Assembly (NCBI GenBank): GCA_031551135.1
Contig: JAVBOA010000009.1
Span: 124,001-188,000, forward strand
Reading direction: 5' to 3'
Source: JAITVM01 sp031551135
Lineage (GTDB): Bacteria; Bacillota; Clostridia; Lachnospirales; JAITVM01
Length of the DNA stretch: 64,000 nt
In this document: positions 53,553-62,241 of the stretch, in pieces
How the letters are laid out: each line of letters starts with the position of its first letter
Position numbering within the stretch: position 1 is the stretch's first letter
Notes under the pieces: model-generated
What the model was told of the DNA's origin: nothing
The model's database searches: none
What the model saw: the letters and a program-made list of their open reading frames with translations, nothing else
Translations under genes and position numbers: made by a program

Positions 53553-53581
53553 TTGACTTAAAAATCAATATAAAATATAAT
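53553..53581 (+). promoter_or_regulatory. Promoter of the gcv operon
   Basis: TTGACT, a 17-base spacer, then TATAAT. The expected leader is only about 28 bases, too short for a glycine riboswitch. Confidence 0.8.
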
Positions 53582-53614
53582 TATCTCGTCAATATTAATT
53601 GAGGAGGTTTTTTT

Positions 53615-54697
53615 ATGCTGAGGACACCTGTGTTTTCGGAATACGAAAAGTACGGAGCAAAATTAGTTGAGTTTGGCGGATTTGAAATGCCGATACAATT
53701 TTCAACGTCCATTATCGAAGAACATAACGCTGTTCGAAATTTTGCAGGGCTTTTTGATGTTTCGCATATGGGTGAGATTCTGGTCAACGGCCCGGATGCC
53801 GAAAAATTTGTAAATTATATCATCACTAATGATGTATCTAAGTTAGGCAAGAATAATATTTTTTATTCCTTTATCTGCTACGAAAACGGCGGAATTGTCG
53901 ATGACATTTTGGTTTATAGGCTGGCCGAAGAAAAGATTTTACTTGTCGTCAATGCTTCCAACACAGATAAGGATTTTGAATATATTTTAAAATATACAAA
54001 CGGATTTGACGTAGAGATTAAAAATATCTCGAATGAACTTGGGCAATTGGCAATACAGGGACCTTTTGCCGAAAGAATTCTCCAAAAATTTACGGATACA
54101 AATTTATCTGAAATAAAGAATTTTACTTTTCTGGAAAATGTAAATATCCTGAATGTAAATTGTCTTGTTTCCAGAACAGGCTATACCGGGGAAGACGGTT
54201 TCGAAATCTATATGCAAAGCGATAAGGCGGCGTATATTTATTCTGAGTTGCTTAAATATGAGGAAGACGGAAAAAAACTTCTTCCAATCGGTTTGGGCGC
54301 TCGTGATACTCTGAGATTTGAATCGGGAATGCCGCTTTACGGTAATGAATTATCAAAAGACACAATCGCTGTAGAGGTCGGTTTTAATTTCGCAATTAAG
54401 CTCGATAAAGAGGACTTTATTGGGAAAGACGCGCTTCTAAAAGCAAAAGCCGATATCAAACATAAACTTGTAGGACTCGAATTGTTGGAAAAAGGAATTC
54501 CGAGACATTCTTACAAAGTTGAAAAAGATGGAAAAGAAATCGGATATATCACAACAGGATATTTTTCTCCGACTCTTAATAAAGCGATAGCAATGGCTTT
54601 TATAGATTCCGAATACGCAAAAATCAACGAAGAAGTTTTTTGTATAATCAGAAATAAAAAATTAAAATCACAAATTATAAATAAAAAATTTAGATAA
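53615..54697 (+). CDS. gcvT: Glycine cleavage system T protein
   Basis: A 360-residue aminomethyltransferase. It takes the aminomethyl group from lipoyl-GcvH to tetrahydrofolate, releasing ammonia. The FDVSHMGEI folate-site segment, SRTGYTGEDGFEIY block and GLGARDTLRFE motif are intact. GAGGAGG precedes ATG. It opens the gcvT-gcvH-gcvPA-gcvPB operon. Confidence 0.96.
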   Translation: MLRTPVFSEYEKYGAKLVEFGGFEMPIQFSTSIIEEHNAVRNFAGLFDVSHMGEILVNGPDAEKFVNYIITNDVSKLGKNNIFYSFICYENGGIVDDILVYRLAEEKILLVVNASNTDKDFEYILKYTNGFDVEIKNISNELGQLAIQGPFAERILQKFTDTNLSEIKNFTFLENVNILNVNCLVSRTGYTGEDGFEIYMQSDKAAYIYSELLKYEEDGKKLLPIGLGARDTLRFESGMPLYGNELSKDTIAVEVGFNFAIKLDKEDFIGKDALLKAKADIKHKLVGLELLEKGIPRHSYKVEKDGKEIGYITTGYFSPTLNKAIAMAFIDSEYAKINEEVFCIIRNKKLKSQIINKKFR

Positions 54698-54709
54698 CGG
54701 AGGATTATT

Positions 54710-55090
54710 ATGGGTGCTAAAAATGAATTGCTTTATACAAAAGAGCATGAATGGGTTAGAGTTGAAGGAAATAAAGCTTATATAGGAATAACTGATTACG
54801 CGCAGGAATCTTTGGGAGATATAGTTTTTGTGGAGCTTCCGGAAGAAGAAACGGTTTTGTCTGTAGGCGATACAATCGGAGCCGTTGAATCCGTAAAAGC
54901 CGCTTCGGATATTTATTCGCCTGTCAGCGGCACGGTTGTCGAAATAAATACAGCTTTGGAAGATGCGCCTGACCTTATAAATAAAAAGCCATATGAAAAT
55001 CATATTGTTGTTGTGGAGATGGAAGATATTTCGGAACTAGATTCTTTGTTAAATTCGGATGATTATAGAGCATTTTGTGAAGAAGAATAG
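54710..55090 (+). CDS. gcvH: Glycine cleavage system H protein
   Basis: A 126-residue lipoyl carrier. The modified lysine is in VESVKAASDIYSP, near residue 64. It shuttles aminomethyl and reducing equivalents among P, T and L proteins. It begins 12 bases after gcvT with GGAGG. Lipoylation genes and the L protein are not in this window. Confidence 0.97.
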   Translation: MGAKNELLYTKEHEWVRVEGNKAYIGITDYAQESLGDIVFVELPEEETVLSVGDTIGAVESVKAASDIYSPVSGTVVEINTALEDAPDLINKKPYENHIVVVEMEDISELDSLLNSDDYRAFCEEE

Positions 55091-55103
55091 TTTGGAGGAT
55101 ATT

Positions 55104-56444
55104 ATGTTTCCATATATACCCACAACAGAGCAAGAAAAAAGCGAAATGCTGAAAAAAATTAATGCCGAAAATATCAGCGAGCTTTTTAAAGATATCCCGA
55201 AAGATTTGATTATCGAAAAATATAATCTTGAGGAATCAAAATCCGAGCTGGAGATTCAAGATATCTTAAAAAAAATTTCCGCTAAAAATAAATCAGTAAA
55301 CGATTATATTTGCTTTTTAGGTTCCGGCGCGTATGACCATTATATTCCGTCGGTTTGCGGGCATGTTGCCTCAAAATCGGAATTTTACACTGCATATACT
55401 CCATATCAGCCCGAAATCAGCCAAGGAACTTTGCAGGCTATTTTTGAATACCAGTCAATGCTTTGCGCGCTTACAGAAATGGATGTATCTAATATCTCGA
55501 TGTATGATGTATCTACAGCAATGGCAGAAGCTTGTTCTATGGCAGTAGACGCTACAAAACGCAATAAAATAATAATATCCGCATCCGTTAATCCTCAATC
55601 CAGAAATGTTGTAAAAACATACGGACATTTTAAAAATTTTGAAATCGTGGAAATCGAGGAAAATGACGGAATCAGCGACATTGAAAAAATTAAATCCGAA
55701 CTCGACAGCTCGGTTGCCGCTGTTGTTATCCAAACTCCGAATTTCTTTGGAATCATTGAGGATTTATCCGGATTGGAAAAAGTTATTCACGATAATAAAT
55801 CATTGTTGATTTTATCAGTAGACCCGATATCTTTGGGAATTTTGAAAACTCCAAAGGAATGGGGAGCGGATATCGTTGTCGGCGATTGCCAATGCTTTGG
55901 AAATAAATTGAATTTCGGCGGTCCGCATTTAGGATTTTTGAATACAACTAAAAAACTTGTGCGCAAAATGCCGGGCAGGGTAGTCGGCGAAACGAAGGAT
56001 GTAGATGGAAAAACAGGATATTGTTTGACATTGCAAACCCGTGAACAGCATATCCGCCGCGAAAAAGCAACCTCAAATATTTGTTCCGACCAGACTTTGA
56101 TGGCGATAAATTCAGCGGTTTATTTGAGTACTTTAGGAAAGCAGGGAATAAAAGAAGTTGCAGTACAAATTTATTCAAAAGCGAATTATGCTTTGAAAAA
56201 ACTTTCCGAAAGCGGAAAATATAAGCCTCTATTCAATCAGCCGGTATTTAAAGAATTTGCTTTGATATCGGATTTTTCACCGGAATTTATATCGAATAAA
56301 TTATTCGAAAACGGGATTTTCGGGGCATATGACATTTCGAAAGAGTATCCGAAATATAAAAACGCCGTTCAATTTGCTGTTACAGAAAAGCGAACTAAAT
56401 CAGAAATAGATTATTTATCCGAGATTTTGGAGGTGATTTCATGA
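55104..56444 (+). CDS. gcvPA: Glycine dehydrogenase (decarboxylating) subunit 1
   Basis: A 446-residue N-terminal half of the P protein, in the split form found in Firmicutes and archaea. It contains MFPYIPTTEQEKSEML at the start, FLGSGAYDHYIPS and the YTPYQPEISQGTLQ motif. It pairs with GcvPB to form the PLP enzyme. I use ATG 55104, which has GGAGG upstream; the longer frame runs into gcvH. Confidence 0.96.
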   Translation: MFPYIPTTEQEKSEMLKKINAENISELFKDIPKDLIIEKYNLEESKSELEIQDILKKISAKNKSVNDYICFLGSGAYDHYIPSVCGHVASKSEFYTAYTPYQPEISQGTLQAIFEYQSMLCALTEMDVSNISMYDVSTAMAEACSMAVDATKRNKIIISASVNPQSRNVVKTYGHFKNFEIVEIEENDGISDIEKIKSELDSSVAAVVIQTPNFFGIIEDLSGLEKVIHDNKSLLILSVDPISLGILKTPKEWGADIVVGDCQCFGNKLNFGGPHLGFLNTTKKLVRKMPGRVVGETKDVDGKTGYCLTLQTREQHIRREKATSNICSDQTLMAINSAVYLSTLGKQGIKEVAVQIYSKANYALKKLSESGKYKPLFNQPVFKEFALISDFSPEFISNKLFENGIFGAYDISKEYPKYKNAVQFAVTEKRTKSEIDYLSEILEVIS

Positions 56445-57853
56445 TTTCTAAGGAATCAAAAAAAGCTTACCGTCTGCCGAAATTGGATGTGCAGGATTTG
56501 CTTAATACATTGCCGAAAAATCTCATGCGTATGAACGATGCCGAATTACCGGAAGTTTCTGAGCCGGATGTAATCAGGCATTATACAAATTTGGCCAATA
56601 AAAATTATAATGTTGATAAAGGATTTTATCCGCTTGGCTCTTGTACAATGAAATATAATCCGAAAATCAATGAGGATATCGCGAATTTGCCGAATTTTAC
56701 AGAGATTCATCCTTTGCAGAATCAAGATACCGTTCAAGGGTCTTTGGAAATTATTTATGATTTGCAAAATAAATTGTCCGAAATTTCTGGAATGGACGCA
56801 TTTACTTTGCATCCGGCGGCCGGAGCGCATGGCGAATATACCGGTTTATTGATAATTAAAGCGTACCACGAAAAGCGAAAGGATTTGAAACGCAATAAAA
56901 TAATCGTTCCGGATTCGGCGCACGGTACAAATCCGGCAAGCGCCGCAGTGGCAGGATTTGATATAATTGAAATAGAATCCAACGAGGACGGAACGGTAAA
57001 TATCGACTCGCTGAAATCCGTTTTAAATGATGAAATTGCCGGACTTATGCTAACAAACCCGAATACGGTCGGAGTTTTTGAAACTCAAATAAAAGAAATC
57101 GCGGAATTGGTTCACAATGCGGGCGGACTTTTGTATTACGACGGCGCAAATTTGAACGCTATTTTAGGAATCTGCCGTCCGGGAGATATGGGTTTTGATG
57201 TTTGTCATCTTAATCTTCATAAAACTTTTTCGACTCCGCATGGCGGCGGCGGCCCCGGAAGTGGTCCGGTAGGCGTAAAATCTTATCTAAAAGAATATTT
57301 GCCTATACCTGTAGTTAAATACAATGGCGAAAATTATTCGCTTGATTATACGGGTGAAAATTCTATCGGACAGATAAAATCGTTTTACGGAAATTTTGGG
57401 ATTTATCTGAGAGCCTATGTGTATATTTTAACAATGGGCCGAGATGGATTAAAAGCTGTGGGCGAAAACGCAGTTTTAAATGCGAATTATCTGCAAGAGC
57501 TTTTGAAAGAAAATTATGTTCTGACTCGTGATGATTTTTGTATGCATGAAACGGTTTTTGCAGGGCTTAAAGAGCCTAATGGAACAAGCACGCTGGATGT
57601 TGCCAAACGTATTATAGATTACGGTTATCATCCGCCGACGGTCTATTTCCCGCTTATTGTTCATGAAGCAATGATGTTCGAACCGACCGAAACGGAATCA
57701 AAAGATACAATCGATGCTTTTGCGGATGCGCTTAACAAAATAGCGCAAGAAGCAAAAGAAAATCCCGAGCTTTTAAAAAACGCTCCGCATAATACTCCGG
57801 TGCGCCGTTTGGATCAAACAAAGGCGGCTAGGGATTCTAAACTTAAATGGTAG
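56441..57853 (+). CDS. gcvPB: Glycine dehydrogenase (decarboxylating) subunit 2
   Basis: A 470-residue C-terminal half of the P protein. The PLP lysine is in NLHKTFSTPHGGGGPG. Other marks are GSCTMKYNPK near the start and DSAHGTNPASA. Its start overlaps the gcvPA stop by four bases (ATGA), indicating coupled translation. Confidence 0.97.
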   Translation: MISKESKKAYRLPKLDVQDLLNTLPKNLMRMNDAELPEVSEPDVIRHYTNLANKNYNVDKGFYPLGSCTMKYNPKINEDIANLPNFTEIHPLQNQDTVQGSLEIIYDLQNKLSEISGMDAFTLHPAAGAHGEYTGLLIIKAYHEKRKDLKRNKIIVPDSAHGTNPASAAVAGFDIIEIESNEDGTVNIDSLKSVLNDEIAGLMLTNPNTVGVFETQIKEIAELVHNAGGLLYYDGANLNAILGICRPGDMGFDVCHLNLHKTFSTPHGGGGPGSGPVGVKSYLKEYLPIPVVKYNGENYSLDYTGENSIGQIKSFYGNFGIYLRAYVYILTMGRDGLKAVGENAVLNANYLQELLKENYVLTRDDFCMHETVFAGLKEPNGTSTLDVAKRIIDYGYHPPTVYFPLIVHEAMMFEPTETESKDTIDAFADALNKIAQEAKENPELLKNAPHNTPVRRLDQTKAARDSKLKW

Positions 57854-57854
57854 C

Positions 57855-57882
57855 AAAATGGCGCATATGCGCCTTTTTTGCT
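57855..57882 (+). terminator. Terminator of the gcv operon
   Basis: Palindromic stem GGCGCATATGCGCC followed by TTTTTTG, seven bases after the gcvPB stop. Confidence 0.88.
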
Positions 57883-58069
57883 GTAATCAGCTTTTGTATG
57901 TGAATATCGCACTTTGGATTATTTTGTCATAAATCGCAGATAAGGAATATACAAAATTACATAGTCGATATTACAATTGGAAGATTTTATTCAATAAAAT
58001 ATACAAAATAGTCGGAGTATATCTCTGTTGCCATGTATAATCATAACAAAAATAAAAGGATTTCATCTA

Positions 58070-58098
58070 TTGAAAACGGCGCTGATATAAATTATAAT
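58070..58098 (+). promoter_or_regulatory. Promoter of the DUF1576 gene
   Basis: TTGAAA, a 17-base spacer, then TATAAT. It supports a transcript beginning about 40 bases before the ATA start codon. Confidence 0.75.
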
Positions 58099-58145
58099 AT
58101 AAGTATAATTGTGTGGAGATATTAGAGAATTGAGGAGGAATATTT

Positions 58146-59453
58146 ATAAAGAGCTTTTTAAGAAAACCTTACCATGTTTTTATTCAGATATGTGTTATTC
58201 ACCTAGTTTTTGGCCTGGTTTCTGCTTTTGCTCTTGGTTCTCAAGGCGATATATTTAGAGGATTAGTTGAGATTGTTAAACAGCCTGATATTTTATTAAC
58301 GGACTACATTGAAATCGGCGGTATGGGTGCGGCGTTTATTAATGTCGGAATTGTCGGTATATTATGCACTTTTTTACTGATTATTTTCAAACATGAGCCG
58401 GGTGGTTATACAATCATGACATTGTGGCTGATTATCGCTTTTTCTTTTTTTGGCAAAAATCCTATTAATATTTTGCCTATTATTTTTGGTGGTTTTTTAT
58501 TTTCAAAATTCGTTGGCGAACCATTTTCGGATAATGTTCTGCCTGTCCTTTTGAGTACGGCTTTGTCTCCTGCGGTAAGCCAAATTGTAATAATAAATGC
58601 TGATTCTTATATGGGGATTTTTTATGGTTTGCTTATCGGAATATGTATAGGTTTTGTTATAGGTCCGATAGCAAAAAGTGCTATAAAAGCTCATGACGGC
58701 TTCAATCTTTATAACAGCGGATTTGCTGCCGGAATACTCGCCATGCTTATTATGGCAATCTTTAAAAATTATGGTGCTGATTTCGAGCCGGTTTATATTG
58801 TAAGCAGCGGTAATGATTTTTTGATTACTTTGTTTGTTGTAATTCTGTCTTTGTTTCTGATTGCTGTAGGTTTTGCATGCAGTGATAATCCTTCTGCGGA
58901 AATTAGAAACATCTTCGACAGAAATTGGATAACCAATGACTTTTATGCTCAAATTAAAGAAAGCTCATATATAAACATGGGAATATTGGGATTGTTTACA
59001 ATTATATTTTTAAATATTTATGGAGTCAGCATGTCGGGACCAATCATTGGCGGAGTGTTTACAATTATTGGCTTCGGGTGTTATGGCAAATCAATAAAAA
59101 ATATAGTTCCCATTATGATTGGAGCCATATTTGCCTCATTATTAAGTATACACGAGTATAACGGTACTTTGCCGGTAATAACGATATTATTTTCCACTTG
59201 CCTTGCGCCGATAGCCGAAAGATTCGGCTTTGGTTATGGTATGCTTGCAGGCTATCTTCATTTTAATTTAGCTCTTAATATCGGAATCGTTCATGGAGGA
59301 TTAAATTTGTATAACAATGGTCTTGCCGGTGGTGTTGTGGCTATGCTTTTAGTACCGATTATTAACTCCATTAAAAAAAGGAATATTACAAAAGACGAGG
59401 AAATGAATTTTATCACAGAGGCTAAACAGGAAACAGATTTGAATGCAGAATAA
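58146..59453 (+). CDS. DUF1576 membrane protein, ATA start
   Basis: A 435-residue membrane protein with about twelve transmembrane segments. It carries two internal repeats, each with a HDGFNLYNSGFAAGILAML/HGGLNLYNNGLAGGVVAML-type block, which marks DUF1576; function is unknown. The frame is open from a TGA at 58131. The only start candidates near the strong SD GAGGAGG (58132-58138) are ATA codons; ATA 58146 has seven-base spacing and gives an N-terminus KSFLRKPYHVFIQICVIHLV. The first ATG (58323) would remove the first membrane segment. Either AUA is used or an ATG has recently mutated. Confidence 0.8.
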   Translation: MKSFLRKPYHVFIQICVIHLVFGLVSAFALGSQGDIFRGLVEIVKQPDILLTDYIEIGGMGAAFINVGIVGILCTFLLIIFKHEPGGYTIMTLWLIIAFSFFGKNPINILPIIFGGFLFSKFVGEPFSDNVLPVLLSTALSPAVSQIVIINADSYMGIFYGLLIGICIGFVIGPIAKSAIKAHDGFNLYNSGFAAGILAMLIMAIFKNYGADFEPVYIVSSGNDFLITLFVVILSLFLIAVGFACSDNPSAEIRNIFDRNWITNDFYAQIKESSYINMGILGLFTIIFLNIYGVSMSGPIIGGVFTIIGFGCYGKSIKNIVPIMIGAIFASLLSIHEYNGTLPVITILFSTCLAPIAERFGFGYGMLAGYLHFNLALNIGIVHGGLNLYNNGLAGGVVAMLLVPIINSIKKRNITKDEEMNFITEAKQETDLNAE

Positions 59454-59529
59454 ATTTTTCAATATACTGCGGCTGTAATACATATAAATTTATTTCATTC
59501 AAACAGTACGTGGGAATGCAATATAAATT

Positions 59530-59580
59530 TACGAAACTTCGCCTTTTATATTTGTTATATATTTAAAGCAAAGTTTCGTA
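59530..59580. terminator. Hairpin between convergent genes
   Basis: Arms TACGAAACTTCGC and GCAAAGTTTCGTA with one mismatch flank about 26 AT-rich bases. It lies between the DUF1576 gene and purF, which converge, and could end both transcripts. Confidence 0.5.
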
Positions 59581-59604
59581 TTAATGATATTGTTTTCGGG
59601 CTGT

Positions 59605-60981
59605 TTATAAAATTGGGTAATTTCCATCGAAGCAGGCTTTGCAAAAGCCTTTTTTTGCTTTTGGAGCTATTTTATCGAGAGATTCCATGCTCAAATATGA
59701 CAAACTGTCCGCCTCAATTAATTGCCGTGTTTCTTCTATTGTATGTGAATTTGAAACAAGATCCTGTTTGGAAGGAATATCTGTTCCGTAATAACAAGGG
59801 CAGACAAAAGGCGGCGATGATATTTTAACATGCACTTCACTAGCTCCGGCTTCACGCAATAATTTTACAATTCGTTTGCAGGTAGTTCCGCGCACAAGAG
59901 AATCATCTATCATAATTACACGCTTGTCTTTTACATGTTCTTTAAATGGATTGAGCTTCATCCTAACGGCTTTTTCACGCTGGTCTTGACTGGATTTTAT
60001 AAATGTCCGTGCAATATATCTGTTCTTTAAAAATCCTTCGGCATACGGAATTTTTGATTCTTCCGAAAAGCCGATAGCCGCCGGAATTCCCGAATCGGGC
60101 ACTCCGATAACTATATCCGCATCTATAAACGACTCTTTCGCCAAAAGCTGTCCTGCCAATCTTCGGCTTTCATATACAAATTGACCTTCAATCACGCTGT
60201 CCGGGCGTGCAAAATATATATATTCGAAAATGCATAAATTTTTGGAGGCTTCGCCTTTATAATGAAGTGATTTTATTTCTCCGTTATAAATTACAACAAT
60301 TTCACCCGGCTCAAGATCACGAATGAACTTAGCGCCGATAATATCAAACGCACAGCTTTCGGAGGCGAAAACAATATCGTCGCCTTTTTTGCCGATACAA
60401 AGCGGCCGTAAGCCCCACGGGTCTCTTGCCGCAATTAATTTTTGCGGACTCATCACTATCATAGAGTATGCGCCTTTTAATTTGTGCATAGAGGCTTCAA
60501 TTGCCGCTTCGATACTTCCTGCATTAATTCTTTCTCTGGCGATGGTATATGCGATTATTTCGGTGTCTGAAGTAGTTTGATAAATTGCGCCTGTGCGTTC
60601 GTATTCTTTGCGCAATTCTTTAGCGTTTATGATATTTCCGTTGTGTGAAATCGCAAGGCTTCCTTTTATATAATTGAGCACAAGCGGCTGTGAATTTTGA
60701 GGTGATATAATTTTATCCGATGAGTATCGAACATGACCGACTGCTATATTTCCGACAAGTTTTGCTAAAATATCTTCGTTAAAGACATCGTTTACCAATC
60801 CGACAGATTTATGATATGATAATTCCCGATTCAAATTGACCGCAATACCGCAAGATTCCTGACCTCTATGCTGTAAGGCTATCAACGCGTAATATGTATT
60901 AAACGAGCAGTTTGTTAAATCATAATCTTTATTGTTGCTGTAAATTCCGAAAATACCACACTCTTCTTTTAGCTTACCCAA
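59605..60981 (-). CDS. purF: Amidophosphoribosyltransferase
   Basis: A 458-residue glutamine amidotransferase that makes phosphoribosylamine, the first step of purine synthesis. A short propeptide (seven residues) precedes the catalytic Cys8 in EECGIFGIY. The PRPP motif is VIMIDDSLVRGTT. Cysteines in LCIFEYIYF, PPFVCPC and GFCKACF match the four ligands of the [4Fe-4S] cluster in Bacillus-type PurF. TTG 60981 lies eight bases after GGAGG; the longer reading includes the SD itself. It stands apart from other pur genes. Confidence 0.95.
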   Translation of the reverse strand: MGKLKEECGIFGIYSNNKDYDLTNCSFNTYYALIALQHRGQESCGIAVNLNRELSYHKSVGLVNDVFNEDILAKLVGNIAVGHVRYSSDKIISPQNSQPLVLNYIKGSLAISHNGNIINAKELRKEYERTGAIYQTTSDTEIIAYTIARERINAGSIEAAIEASMHKLKGAYSMIVMSPQKLIAARDPWGLRPLCIGKKGDDIVFASESCAFDIIGAKFIRDLEPGEIVVIYNGEIKSLHYKGEASKNLCIFEYIYFARPDSVIEGQFVYESRRLAGQLLAKESFIDADIVIGVPDSGIPAAIGFSEESKIPYAEGFLKNRYIARTFIKSSQDQREKAVRMKLNPFKEHVKDKRVIMIDDSLVRGTTCKRIVKLLREAGASEVHVKISSPPFVCPCYYGTDIPSKQDLVSNSHTIEETRQLIEADSLSYLSMESLDKIAPKAKKGFCKACFDGNYPIL

Positions 60982-61002
60982 TCTTTTTTCCTCCAAACAA
61001 TT

Positions 61003-61041
61003 ATGCTTAATTCAATCTTGATTAAGATTTGAATTAAGCAT
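61003..61041 (-). promoter_or_regulatory. Perfect hairpin between crh and purF
   Basis: Arms ATGCTTAATTCAA and TTGAATTAAGCAT with an inner ATCTT/AAGAT extension. No U-tract follows on the minus strand, so it is more likely an mRNA stability or regulatory hairpin just before the purF ribosome-binding site than a terminator. Confidence 0.5.
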
Positions 61042-61086
61042 TTTGTAAAAAATTATATAAGTTATAGTAAACGAGTTAAAAATTTT

Positions 61087-61338
61087 TTAAATAGCGGAAG
61101 TTAAAAACTTCTGTAATCCTACCAACGCTTCATCTTCATCAGCGCCCTCTGCCAAAATAGTCAGTTCCTGACCATCCAAAACACCCAGAGAAATCATTCC
61201 CATGATACTTTTTGCATTCACGGTTTTATTTCCGATTTTTACTTTGATATTGCTATCATATTTACTAGCGGTCTGAACAAACAATGCGGCCGGTCTGGCC
61301 TCGAGGCTAGAGCCAACAACTATTGTATTTTCCTTCAT
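61087..61338 (-). CDS. crh: Crh-like HPr-family protein lacking the active histidine
   Basis: An 83-residue HPr fold. At the His15 position of HPr it has Glu13 (SLEARPA), so it cannot accept phosphate from enzyme I. The regulatory serine is kept (Ser44 in NAKSIMG). This matches Crh, which carries Gln at that place in B. subtilis and acts with CcpA when phosphorylated by HPr kinase. It starts directly after whiA, as crh does in B. subtilis (yvcL-crh). Confidence 0.9.
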   Translation of the reverse strand: MKENTIVVGSSLEARPAALFVQTASKYDSNIKVKIGNKTVNAKSIMGMISLGVLDGQELTILAEGADEDEALVGLQKFLTSAI

Positions 61339-62241
61339 CTATAATCCTCCTCTAATACTGTCAGCGATATTACTGATTTTTCTTAACCTATGATTAATAC
61401 AAGATTTACTTAGCGGCGGTTTTAATTTTTCGCCAATCTCTTTTAGAGTACATTCCGGGTATTCAAGCCTTACGTTGGCTACCTCCTGAAGCTCGTCCGA
61501 TAAAAAGGATAAACCTTTTGTTTGTATAATAAATTCAATATTGCTAATATGAATACCGGCCGCTTCACCAGATTTACGAAGATTAAAAGTTTCGCAGTTT
61601 ACAGCACGGTTTACATTATTTCGAACATTTTTAAAAACTCTGATATTTTCGAATTCCAAAAGATTTTTATGTGCGCCGATGATATTAAGCATATCAACAA
61701 TTTGGTCGCCGTCTTTAAGATAAACAATATAGTTAGATTTTCGTTTTATAATTTTAGAAGAAAGCCCAAAGTAGTTCATTGTTTCCGAAACGATATCCGC
61801 TACAATATTTTCCCGAAAATCAAATTCCAAATGATAAGCTTTATTTGGGTCAGAAACCGAACCGGAGGTTAAAAATGCAGCCGCCAAGAAATATTTTTTG
61901 CAGCAGTCTTTTTTTATGATCAGCATGTTTAAACGCTTATCTTTATTATATCCTGTTGCCGAAAAAATATTTTTTACAGTTTCAGCATTATTAATTTTTA
62001 AAGAGAATTTTTTATTCTCTGATAATAAATCAGCTTCAAAATCAAAAAAACGTTTAATTATATTTTTAATAAATAATCCCAAATTCTGGTTTTCGAGATA
62101 AAATTGTATATATTTATCATTGCTGTAAAAATCAGTTGTGTATAAAATTGCAGATAAAAAGGCCAAATTGCAATGAGTAGGTTTTATTTCGGCATTAAGA
62201 ATTTCTGCTCTAACACCACTTGAAAAAGACAAATCAACCAC
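61339..62241 (-). CDS. whiA: WhiA family DNA-binding protein
   Basis: A 300-residue protein. The N-terminal two thirds form a degenerate LAGLIDADG-like domain (YFLAAAFLTSGSVSDP); the C-terminal 85 residues are a helix-turn-helix (LKEIGEKLKPPLSKSCINHRL). WhiA affects cell division and nucleoid organisation in Firmicutes and sporulation in Streptomyces. GTG 62241 overlaps the rapZ stop by eight bases. It is followed at once by crh. Confidence 0.95.
   Translation of the reverse strand: MVDLSFSSGVRAEILNAEIKPTHCNLAFLSAILYTTDFYSNDKYIQFYLENQNLGLFIKNIIKRFFDFEADLLSENKKFSLKINNAETVKNIFSATGYNKDKRLNMLIIKKDCCKKYFLAAAFLTSGSVSDPNKAYHLEFDFRENIVADIVSETMNYFGLSSKIIKRKSNYIVYLKDGDQIVDMLNIIGAHKNLLEFENIRVFKNVRNNVNRAVNCETFNLRKSGEAAGIHISNIEFIIQTKGLSFLSDELQEVANVRLEYPECTLKEIGEKLKPPLSKSCINHRLRKISNIADSIRGGL

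Noticed and set aside
55059..55103. Earlier start for gcvPA inside gcvH
   Set aside because: It lacks an SD and overlaps gcvH; ATG 55104 has GGAGG and begins the conserved FPYIPTTEQE segment.
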